A DNA stretch of 64,000 nucleotides from Clavaria fumosa (lineage: Eukaryota; Basidiomycota; Agaricomycetes; Agaricales; Clavariaceae): contig OX637804.1 in the NCBI GenBank assembly GCA_951802425.1, forward strand, positions 1,674,001 through 1,738,000, read 5' to 3'. Made by a program: the position numbers and the translations under genes. Each line of letters opens with the position of its first letter. Positions within the stretch are counted from its first letter, which is position 1. The notes below the pieces were generated by a model that searched no databases, was not told the origin of the DNA, and was given only the letters and a program-made list of their open reading frames with translations. Shown here in pieces: positions 10,901-19,564 of this stretch.

Positions 10901-12431
10901 CGCTCACATCACCTTCATCCGTGCCTCACTTTCAGCCGGTGAGTTACTGTCTGTGCTCGTCGCTCCCATCGCGTCTCGCTCATGTTGCCTTCATCTGTGC
11001 CTCGCTTTCAGGACGTGAGTTGCTGTCTGTGCTTGTCGCTCCCATTGCATCTTGCTCACATTGCCTTCATCTGTGCCTCGCTTTCAGTTCGTGAGTTGCT
11101 GTCCATGCTCGTTGCTCCCATTGCATCTTGCTCACATTGCCTTCATCTGTGCCTCGCTTTCAGGACGTGAGTTGCTGTCTGTGCTTGTCGCTCCCATTGC
11201 ATCTTGCTCACATCGCCTTCATCTGTGCCTCGCTTTCAGTTCGTGAGTTGCTGTCCATGCTCGTTGCTCCCATTGCATCTTGCTCACATTGCCTTCATCC
11301 ACGCCTCGCTTTCAGGACGTGAGTTGCTGTCTGTGCTTGTCGCTCCCATTGCATCTTGCTCACATCGCCTTCATCTGTGCCTCGCTTTCAGTTGGTGAGT
11401 TGCTGTCCATGCTCGTTGCTCCCATTGCATCTTGCTCACGTTGCCTTCATCCACGCCTCGCTTTCAGTACGTGAGTTGCTGTCCGTGCGCTCGTCGCTCC
11501 CATTGCATCTCACTCATGTCGCCTTCATCCGCGCCTCCTTTCAGAACGTGAGTTGCTATCTGTGCTCGTCAGTCCAATTTCGTCTCACTTATGTTGCCTT
11601 GAACCTCCCTTCACTGCAGGATGTGAGCTTTCGCCCCTGTTCATCACTCTGTTCTTTCTTTTGCTTTGGCCTTCATCTATTTCCTGATCTTCACTCAGGC
11701 AGCTAGAGCTAGCATATCTGAAATTGCACCTGCAATTACTCGTTGGGTGTGTGACCTCCAGATTTCCTTGACTTTGAGCCTGAATACCCTTGATCACCGC
11801 TTCCTCACAGTTGGATTTTGGTCCTATGCGCATCCTTGATCTGAAAATTCGTGTACAGTTTGTTACCCGTAAGTTCCGCACTGACCTCTGCCGCCTTAGT
11901 AATGCTATTGTTACGCTTAGTTGCCTGCCTCTTGGGATGCTGGACATCCCACAAGTCAAAGAAGCCCTGGGAATACGTAACCCAGGCCATCAGGAAGGTG
12001 GATATTATGGAAGATCTAAGGGTACACATTGTCGACAGCGTGCAAACTGCTCTCCAGCAGTATGATATCAACTCCAAGGAGCTCTACGAGAGTCTTGTAC
12101 AGCTTGTGCTGCGAAGTGCCAATACTCTTGGCCCAGGTGCTCTTAACAGCCTCCGTTTGATATTTTTGCTAATCATGCTTATAGACGAGGCAGGGGAAGC
12201 CCAGCCTTCTTGAAGGCCATTATATACAGGACTCCTGTAAATCGGTGCGGGTTAGATGAAGGTCAGGATCTGGAATTTGCAAACCAATATGCCAATGTCA
12301 TGCGAAAACTCTGCGAAACTGATCCTAATTTAAAAGATTCCTTATTCAACTGTAGTAAGCAAATGAGCACCCGCAAGTGGATAAACCAACAGAGGAGAGA
12401 CTCCGTTCACTCTGTGCAGATCAAGATGTAA
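7918..12431 (+). CDS. P-loop GTPase interrupted by a giant intron array (GTPase B)
   Basis: Paralogue of GTPase A. ATG at 7918 starts MDVSPEEIKRLCPRFRVLIMG followed by the G1 loop GRRNAGKTT. G3 is HDSRGI (about 8285). G4 reads VLTKYE (about 8620), with Glu where Asp normally contacts guanine. The G domain continues through TEKTYGTIKNDTLATFF and MAQQNSQKVSCEE (about 8870-8960). A small exon near 9037-9100 is followed by the array of intron-like units (9101-11698). Coding resumes with an exon from 11699, then one with GPMRILDLKIRVQFVT (about 11815-11870) joining LACLLGCWTSHKSKK (about 11920), similar in place and character to the C-terminal region of GTPase A. The stop is at 12429-12431. Without the array the protein would be roughly 500 residues. 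Family membership is firm; the exon structure around the array is a model. Confidence 0.72.
9101..11698 (+). repeat. Tandem array of complete intron-like units separated by 3-nt spacers
   Basis: The core array (9194-11619) has 32 head-to-tail units, nearly all with a 76-bp period (75 at four places, 77 once). Each unit begins GTGAGT, has CTCAC or CTCAT as a good branch site about 25-30 nt before its end, and ends in a pyrimidine tract and TTTCAG. Between each CAG and the next GTGAG lie exactly three bases. With the flanking introns (9101-9190 and 11623-11698) there are 34 potential introns and 33 triplets, the first at 9191-9193 and the last at 11620-11622. Triplet counts: TAT 8, GAC 6, TTC 4, AAT 3, two each of TTT, TCT, TTG and GAT, one each of CCT, CCG, TAC and AAC. 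Splice-site bases are essentially invariant while the triplets are the most variable part. The 32nd unit (11548-11619) is diverged in its second half. Confidence 0.97.
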
Positions 12432-12631
12432 GGTAACCGCGGGAATGTGTTGCCTTGGTGGGAGGGTTGATTACTCAAATGACAGCCGGCAAGATGGTCG
12501 GTGTGACATTAAAAATATGCAGGTACAGAGGGAGAGAGCAAGAATGAGGAACTCAAAAAAGGAAATAGAGGGACTCGCCTCGCTGCTTCCTTTGGCTCCC
12601 CTTTGACGGACATTAAGCGAGTTCGGCTAAA

Positions 12632-12904
12632 ATCGAGTGCATAGCTCACGGGCCCGCTGTTATCTGGGGAAAAGTGAGTGTCGGGCACGATCTTGACGCC
12701 TCGCGAGCAGACTGCGTAATTTGCACCCTCGGAGCCTGGGCTCTGTATCAAGGCAGAAGTGCAGGCGATGCCTCCTCGAACAAGCGTGTCATACGAGATG
12801 GTACTGAATGTACGGATCAGCATACAATATGTAAGTTGTAACAAGTTGATACACAATTCCATCTCTTCCGTTCCATCTGCAATGAGAACGAGTGCCGATG
12901 GCAT
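12632..12904 (-). pseudogene. Truncated DJ-1 copy (exons 1-2 only)
   Basis: ATG at 12904 reads MPSALVLIADGTEEME and the intron 1 splice sites are kept, so exon 2 is still readable as far as TLVRGG, SPGSEGANYAVCSRGVKIV and DTHFSPD. The intron 2 donor is kept as GTGAGC, but unrelated sequence follows. Exons encoding the LLIPGG strand, the active-site Cys (GMICAG) and the C-terminal helices are absent. It cannot make a working DJ-1 fold. It may still be transcribed, because it carries about 85 bp of the original upstream region. Confidence 0.85.
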
Positions 12905-12989
12905 TATCAAGGTGGAAAGGCGATTAGTGGTGTCAAAATTGTAGTGATTGGCACGGTGTGGTCAAAGGATGGAATCGTCTCAGAACGCG
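12632..12989. repeat. Segmental duplication, copy B
   Basis: Second copy of the DJ-1 5' region, in the same orientation as copy A at 4677-5034. Similarity begins inside the equivalent of DJ-1 intron 2 and ends upstream of the start codon, about 15 bp before the ENP2 stop codon. The two copies bracket the GTPase gene pair. Confidence 0.9.
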
Positions 12990-13002
12990 TGCCAATACAG
13001 CG

Positions 13003-15635
13003 CTACTGACTGATACGCCTGAACACATTTTTGCTCCCGCTTCTGACGCCTTTCCTCCGCTCAGTCCGCCCTCGCCGCATGCTCTCCTCTTTCACTTTAG
13101 CAAGGGCCTCCTCCCGGGGGCCTTTCTCCATCCCGGCTCCGAACGTCTCTACCCCTTTCCTCTTGCCTGGGTACTTTCCGCTCTTTTGTCCGTTGGTGTT
13201 CTTTTGCCGTGCCGAAGGCACCCAACTTGTCTCCATACCACCGCCACGATGTGTGCTTCGCGTCAAATCGAAACTGCGACGTCCTCCCTCTTTCTCGCTC
13301 CGCTGACGGAGCTGTCCAAGCGTAACATTCTCGTCAATCGGCGCTTGATCAGGTTGAACTTGCATGCTCGCTGGTACAAAGTCAAGGTTTGCCAGGCGGT
13401 TCCGCCCGGGTTTGCGCGAATGCACATCGTACACGCGTTCATTCTGCTGTACTCGCCCACCGCGTAGGTCGCGATGGTCGTCGGAATCTGGCAGAACGAA
13501 GGTGTGAGATTCCCGCTCGAAACATATGAGGGAGAATAGGAACAACCAGAATCGCTGCCGCCGCTCTCATAATCCTCACTTCCATCACTTTCGCTCCCGC
13601 TGCCCTTCTCGCTGAGCCCGTCCGACGAAGGCTTGTCACTCTCGTCCTCTTCCTCCTCAACTGCAGTCCTCGGGCGATCCCGTCCACTCTGCCTCTGAGC
13701 GACCGTCGAGGGATTCAGCAGGGCGAACTCCCTGCTCTCTTCATCAACCTCAAAATCGGGGTGCTCAAACAGCTTCTTGAAGCGGGGGTCAGTAAGGAGC
13801 GAGGCCTTTTCTTTCTTAGCCACCGCCGCCCCTTCCTCCCCTTCGCTCTCGCGCATCGCTCCCTCACCGTCGGCGGCGGTAGCCTTCGCAGCCCGCTTTG
13901 CGTCCCTCCGCGCCCCTTTCTTGCGCTCGCGCTCTTCGTCTCGCTGGATCTTCTCAGCAAGCCCCTTGTTCACCTTGACGCCAGCATCTTTCCGCGCGCG
14001 GATCCTGCCCTCTGCGAGCTTGTCCATCTTCTCACGGATCACCTTTTCGCGGTGCTCCGCGTACGCGAACGGATTGACGATAGCCCGTGCGGTCTCATAC
14101 AGCTGCAGCTTCATGAAATAGCCGTGCATGTATGGCTTGAGCATTGGTGTGCCAACGAGGTGATCCAAGCCGAGCCTAGCGTAGCGTCCGTCAGTATAAG
14201 GGGGAAAAGTGGAGAGCGAGGCAGACTGACGTTTGCAGCTCGTTCCGCTCCACGAATTTGTAATCTTCGTACACTGTCCTGGTGACCGAGCCCTCCATTT
14301 CCTCAGTGATGTTCTCGAGGAAACGCGCCCACTTGGGAGCAGGCCCCAATCGAGGAATGTAGTAAGCCGACATCTGGATCCCTTCGTTGGCTATCATGAG
14401 CAGCCCGCTGCCGGGGACGTGATGTACATGATTCAGGTCTGATGCCGGAGTCATGGACGCAAAATTCGTCGACGGCTTTCCAGAACAGAATATCATTCAG
14501 GGGACGTCCCGGGGTATAGCATGCGGAAAGACTAACCGAGTTACGCTCCCAGATTTTGATCACCTTCTTGTCGGCACTGAGCACCATGCCGTCACCAGCC
14601 ATGGTGCTCCCGCCCTCTATCCACATTACGTTCTTAAGCGGTAAGCCGTAACCTTGATCTTTCGTCGCGAACGAGCGCGTGGTGCGCACGTCGTATAGCA
14701 GTGTGTGACCCGTAGAGGTCCCGACGGCGTACGAGAGCCCGTCCGAGCGAGACGCCAGTGCAGTGACCGACAACGCCGCCGAAGACGAGGAAGACGGGCC
14801 GCCACCGCGCCGCGGGAGCCGCAGCACACCGACACACGAGCGCGAGCGCGGATCCCAGAACTGCACCGTCCCGTTCCCCTCGACACCAAACGCGAACAGC
14901 TGGTGCGCGGGGTTCACATCTATGGCATTCACCCCAGCGATGGTGTCCCCGCCTGCACTGTCGGCGTCGTTATCGCCGCCGCCGCTCCGCAGGACAAGGG
15001 GACTGAGGAACTGGCCCTGGCTGAGGTTAAGACGGTATACCTCATTGCCGGCGCCTGCAAAAAGCGCGTCGCAAGAGGGGAAGTGATACGCCAGGGTGCG
15101 CCCGAAACGCGGGATCCGCGTGCGGTAGTGGAAGCCGCTCTGGGTATGCAGCTCGATCGTGCGGTCGTTTTGGAGGTGTATAGACTTTGTCCAGTCATCC
15201 GAAAGGATCTATGATTTTTCCAATTAAAAAATTCAGTTGGTCATTCACAAGGAGAAGGGACCGAGTCTCAGTTCCGCTGCGTTGGGGCTGAAAGAATAGA
15301 AAGGACTCACGTACAAAAAAATCCACGTTCTCCGCGTCAGTGTGTCTCTCAAACTTGAGAGCCAGGTCGTCCAGATCCCAGACCCTCATCTGCGGTTTGT
15401 ATGTGCCGGTGGCGATTGCATGGTGTCCGTCGCGCGTGGTCCTAACGCGGTAGCTCGCCTCCGGAAACTCGAATTCCTGTACGAGCTCGATGGTGCCCTC
15501 TACCTGTTCTCGCACGGCCCGCTTGCCCCGCTTCGCTGCGCGCTTCCGGGTGAGCCAGTCGGGGAGGGATGAGGACGAGCCGGTCGCAGCGCCGTTCACG
15601 GTGTAGATTTTGACATGTGCCGTCGGGTCAGTCAT
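13003..15635 (-). CDS. ENP2: Ribosome biogenesis protein ENP2/NOL10
   Basis: Nucleolar WD-repeat protein needed for 40S (SSU processome) biogenesis. ATG at 15635 starts MTDPTAHVKIYTVNG, followed by LPDWLTRKRAAKRGKR and EFPEASYRVRTTRDG, GTYKPQMRVWDLDDLALKFERHTDAENVDF in the N-terminal propeller, all close to the yeast protein. Further landmarks are FWDPRSRSCVG (about 14835), IKDQGYGLP-like sequence (about 14650), HHVPGSGLLMIANEG and YYIPRLGPAPKWARF (about 14350-14430), and HLVGTPMLKPYMHGYFMK (about 14110-14160). The charged C-terminal half has DPRFKKLFEHPDFEVDEESREF and a Ser/Asp/Glu-rich stretch. A 60-nt intron near 13500-13560 joins SGSDS to DSDDHRDLRGG. The end is GSKNVFRRISQ with stop at 13003-13005. 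A possible upstream in-frame TTG is not used; the ATG fits the family. Confidence 0.93.
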
Positions 15636-16018
15636 GCTGACCCCCTGCTTAGCTGCAAATCTCAAGCTTGCCTACAGAGACCAGGTCTTCAACAAGGGCC
15701 GTTGTAGCGATTCACTCGAAGGCCAGCAAGGAAAAAGACCAAAAAAGCGTTATTTGTACTTGTGTGTTGTGTGCTCGCGGGCGAGGACGATATTGACGAG
15801 GACGGTGGTGACGAGGAACAGACTCTTTGCAGGCTAGCAAAAAGGTTGGCGTGGTCGCACTACATCGCGCCAATATAGAAAAAATAGATTACAGCCAAAA
15901 ACATACAATTCGGCTGATCTACACAAGGATGAGTCCCTATGTAGAAATGTAGCGCCTCCACACCTGTGTGCACCGTCGCGCTGCTTCGTAAAAACATCTG
16001 ACTGATAATTATGCAAAC
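15636..16018. other. Intergenic: ENP2 upstream and ERV29 3' region
   Basis: Both flanking genes read leftwards. The interval should contain the ENP2 promoter and the ERV29 3' UTR. No gene or repeat is seen. Confidence 0.5.
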
Positions 16019-17304
16019 CTAGAATGACTTTTTCTTCTCGTCCACCGAAAGGCCTCCTATGCAAGAGGGATGGCAGTTGAGTGGCTTTCTGCAGTAACTG
16101 ACGTTGAGATGACTGACCGGGTCCCATATTCACAAGGAGGATAAGACCGCCGACAATAGCTAAAAGAAAATGAGTGAGCTGTGTAAATGTGGAAGAGCCA
16201 AAAGGTACAGACAGAGGGTTTGGAAGAAATCGTATCTGCGGATCCAATGAGGTCAGTAAACTTAGTAGAAGAAAGGGCAAACGTACTTGAGGAAATCCCG
16301 TTGAGGGTGCGCAGAGTTGATACTCCACCAGTTGTTTGCGAAGACGTTGAAGATGCTGAGGATAATGACAAGGAACACGGCGGACCATTTCGCCTTGAAG
16401 CCAATGGCAACCATGACGCAGGCGGCTAGTCCGAAAACGGACACGAAGACGCGTGCAATGCTCCACGAGCCTTGTAAAATAAAGCCGAAAAACAGGAAGA
16501 TGAGAAGAACGCGACCGGCAAGGAGGAAACTGACAGGGCATCGTTCGATACGCGTTAGAGCGCGTGAAACGACAAACCAGGGAAGGGGAGGGTACTGACT
16601 ATTTTTTGCGATCCGTTTCGCTGATCGTCGGGATACCTGCAAAGAGCTTCCTTCGGCTCATCATGGTCTCGCTGAACACCATCACAAGCCCGCCAATGAC
16701 GCTCAGATTGCGAAGGAAGAACGTGAGGTCGAAGATGAGTCCGTATCCGAATCCTTGGACGATGACAACCCCAAGAAGACCCCCGACAGCGAACTCGGTG
16801 TAACGTTTCAGAATGACGGCGAGAGAACCTCCCAGCATCGTCTTTGAAAGTCAAAACAGTAAGGTTGTAACTCGGTGGCGCGAAGGACAAAAGTTGAACC
16901 ACGTACAACCACATTCAAAAGAAGGAAGAAGTGAGACAACCCCCAAAGAAAATGTCTATGTCTGCCATATAAAGTCGTCAACCAATGTGAGGGAAAGTGG
17001 TACAACTAGAGAAGACGAACTGTTGGAGGTACCAGAGCTGGTCACTCCATTGAGTCATGATCCTCAATGAGTCTTCAAGGAATGTTACAACGATTAAAAA
17101 CCGCCCAATTGCAGGTAGATGGGGTTTGAGCGGCTGAGAATATATCTCGATGTTGTCCTCGACTTGCTTGCTGAACGCGCGAAGCTTTTCTAGGGGGTCG
17201 TCTGGGTTTGCGGGTCGGTACCCAGTGGAGGCCCGTGAGTTAGAAAGCCCGTGAGGGTCTGCATTGATGGAGGAGGGTCGGGCTATAGAAATACGTGATG
17301 ACAT
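16019..17304 (-). CDS. ERV29: COPII cargo receptor ERV29/SURF4
   Basis: Multi-spanning ER-Golgi cargo receptor that packages soluble cargo into COPII vesicles. ATG at 17304 starts MSSRISIARPSS. An exon then encodes DPLEKLRAFSKQVEDNIE and PHLPAIGRFLIVVTFLEDSLR followed by MTQWSDQLWYLQ, a hallmark of the family. Membrane segments follow, with GLIFDLTFFLRNLSVIGG (about 16720) and AGRVLLIFLFFGFIL (about 16500). Further landmarks are WWSINSAHPQRDFLKY (about 16300) and VVGGLILLVNMGPGQ (about 16130). The C-terminus reads VDEKKKSF, and KKSF fits the KKxx dilysine ER-retrieval signal. The stop is at 16019-16021. About five introns. It is divergent from MutY, with only 154 bp between start codons. Confidence 0.92.
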
Positions 17305-17458
17305 GGGTCGCGAGCGTCGGGTACAGCGATGGACTGAGAATAACGAACGATGAGGTCAAGGACGATGGCGTCGACCACGTCTGCGTGAGAATTTTCACGC
17401 TGGCTGATTGGAAATCCCAAATAAGGAAATTCTTAGATTTCCCCTTTCAAAAACAAAC
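17305..17458. promoter_or_regulatory. Divergent promoter of ERV29 and MutY
   Basis: The start codons at 17304 (-) and 17459 (+) leave 154 bp for both promoters and 5' leaders. No TATA box is evident. Inferred from orientation. Confidence 0.5.
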
Positions 17459-19564
17459 ATGGCAAGAAAGCGCCGTGCAGCGCCGTGCGACGATGGCGAC
17501 GATGGCGATGATGACGACGACGACGAGCTATATAAACCGCGAAAATCCTCGCGCAAGACCCGAGTTACGAAGGGAAAAGTTGCGGATGAAAATTCCGAAC
17601 CTCCTGCGACGTGTTCTCATTCTAAATCCTTGCACACGATAAACTCTGCCGCTTCCTTGCGCGAAGCCCTCCTTGTGTGGTACTCTCAGGTCCACGCGCG
17701 CCGTGGAATGCCTTGGCGCAAGCCTTATAATCCATCACTTGACGCGGATGGACGCGCACAGCGGGCATACGAGGTTCCATTCGTCTTCGCCCTCGTTTGT
17801 TCTTCACCAAGACCCACCTTGTGGCTCTCGTAGGTTTGGGTGTCTGAAGTGATGCTGCAGCAGACCCAAGTTTCCACAGTCATTCCGTACTATGATCGGT
17901 GGATGAGAAAGTATATTGCAGCTCTTCGTCTTTCCCGACCTGTTGTCTAAACTTGCAATTCCCAGATTCCCTACAATTAGAGATCTGGTACGCCCTTTGC
18001 TATCGTGCAAGCGATTTCGACGTGACGGAACGCACCGCAATGATGGTAGGCATCTGCAGACATAGAAGAAGTCAATAGCCTGTGGAAAGGCCTCGGCTAC
18101 TACTCTCGAGCCGCGCGGCTCCTGAAAGGCGCGAGGAAAGTCGTCGAAGAGTTTGGTGGCCGCTTGCCCACCACTGCGAAAGAACTTCAGCTCCACGTAC
18201 CCGGAATTGGGAGGTACAGCTCCGGCGCCATCGCGTCTATCAGCTACAACGAGTGTGTCCCAGTGGTAAGTGAAGCCACCCCAATCCTAATTTTTCTGGT
18301 GTCTGAAGCCACTTCCTTTTCTCTTTTGATGAGGCAGCTGGACGGGAATGTACATCGACTGCTCAGCCGCATCCTTGCGTTACACGCACCCCCAAAAGCT
18401 AAGGCCACGCTTGACATCCTGTGGCAGGGCGCGACTGAGATCGTGCGAAGCTCGGACCGCCCGGGTGAAATCAACCAGGCAATGATTGAGCTCGGAAGTA
18501 CGGTATGCAAGGTCCGCAATCCTGACTGCGGTGAATGTCCGCTGCAGCCTCATTGCCGGGCCTATCAGATGCACCACGAAGAGGTGATCTCCTTGTCCCT
18601 TTTTCTTGTCCCTTTTTTTCTTATCCCTTTTTTTCTTATCCCTTTTTTCTTTTCTTATCCCTTCTTTCTTGTCCGTTTTTTCCTTATCCCTTTCCTGTTT
18701 TCCTTCGCCACATGCTGACAACAGACAGAGCCATCATCCCTTCGCAGAACCAGATATAGAGGATGTTTGCATGCTGTGCGAACCTGTCCTCATCCCACAT
18801 GTCACAGCGTATCCCATGCGGGCCGTGCGCAAGAAAGTACGAGAGGAGACGGATGCCGTACTAGTCGTAGAGTGGCGAAAGTCTGATTGCCGTTGGTTCC
18901 TACTCGTCCGACGACCTGAAGGAGGTAAGACAAGTTCAGATATTCGCTGATTCCCAGTAATTTTAATGCTCACACATAAATTACGATAGGTCTTTTGGCT
19001 GGATTGTACGAGTTCCCCACGGTGCCTAACGTATCATCCACAATGTTAACGGCTGAATTGGCCGAGAAAACGCATGCGCTTCTGTGCGGGCTGCTGGCGC
19101 AGCCGATACCACCATACGGGTCTGTTCCCAGGAACGACGCCGCGCGCGTGGACTCGGGCTCCCCGACCGTCTTTGTCACAGGGTCTGACGAGTGTGGAGA
19201 CGTGTTACACGTCTTCTCCCATGTCAGAAAGCATTACCGGATTCGATGGGTGGTCCTCGAGGGCGGAGGAGCGGAACCTCCGCATGTGGCTGCGGTTCCT
19301 CTTGCTGCCGGCATGTCGAGCACGAAAAAGTTTGGAGATCCTCCTCAAGATATGGAATTCCCCCAGGCTGGAAGAACACGTGTCGAAAAAAGACCGACGC
19401 CTGCAATGTGGGTACGGCTAGATAAAGTCAGCGAGGCCAAGTAAGTTCTTACGTCAACTTTACTTTATCTGCATTATGAACCATACTTTTATTGACCCTC
19501 CCCCAGCGTTGGGACTGGGATGCTTAAAGTATGGGGTCAAGCGAGAGCACGCTGGACAGGATAA
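17459..19564 (+). CDS. MYH1: Adenine DNA glycosylase MutY
   Basis: Base-excision repair enzyme removing A opposite 8-oxoguanine. ATG at 17459 starts [14 protein letters not shown], a basic/acidic N-terminal extension that may carry a nuclear signal. The catalytic domain has [19 protein letters not shown], then after an intron [20 protein letters not shown] (Glu in EVMLQQT). Next come [14 protein letters not shown], the helix-hairpin-helix [15 protein letters not shown] and [12 protein letters not shown] with the catalytic Asp. Four Fe-S ligands are present as C-x6-C-x2-C-x5-C in [17 protein letters not shown] (about 18508-18560). After a pyrimidine-rich intron the NUDIX-like 8-oxoG recognition domain follows ([13 protein letters not shown], about 19000). 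A last intron joins SEAN to [18 protein letters not shown] and a stop at 19562-19564. All key residues are intact. Confidence 0.94.
18592..18703 (+). repeat. Pyrimidine-only repeat in a MutY intron
   Basis: On the + strand this is almost pure C/T, built from repeats of TTTTTTCTTATCCC and TTTTTTCTTGTCCC (12-15 bp). It lies in the intron between the Fe-S cluster exon and the C-terminal domain and lengthens that intron to about 140 nt, compared with about 55 nt for its neighbours. Confidence 0.85.

Noticed and set aside
9194..11619. Array read as a repeat protein (many ~62-64 codon frames with Cys/Ser/Leu/His-rich repeats)
   Set aside because: The 76-bp period is not a multiple of three, each frame ends at the donor TGA after about three units, and every unit has complete intron signals. 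The frames are by-products of the repeat.
9101..11698. Array as a CRISPR locus
   Set aside because: Spacers are only 3 nt, repeats are 72-74 nt without dyad symmetry, no cas genes are present, and the genome is eukaryotic.
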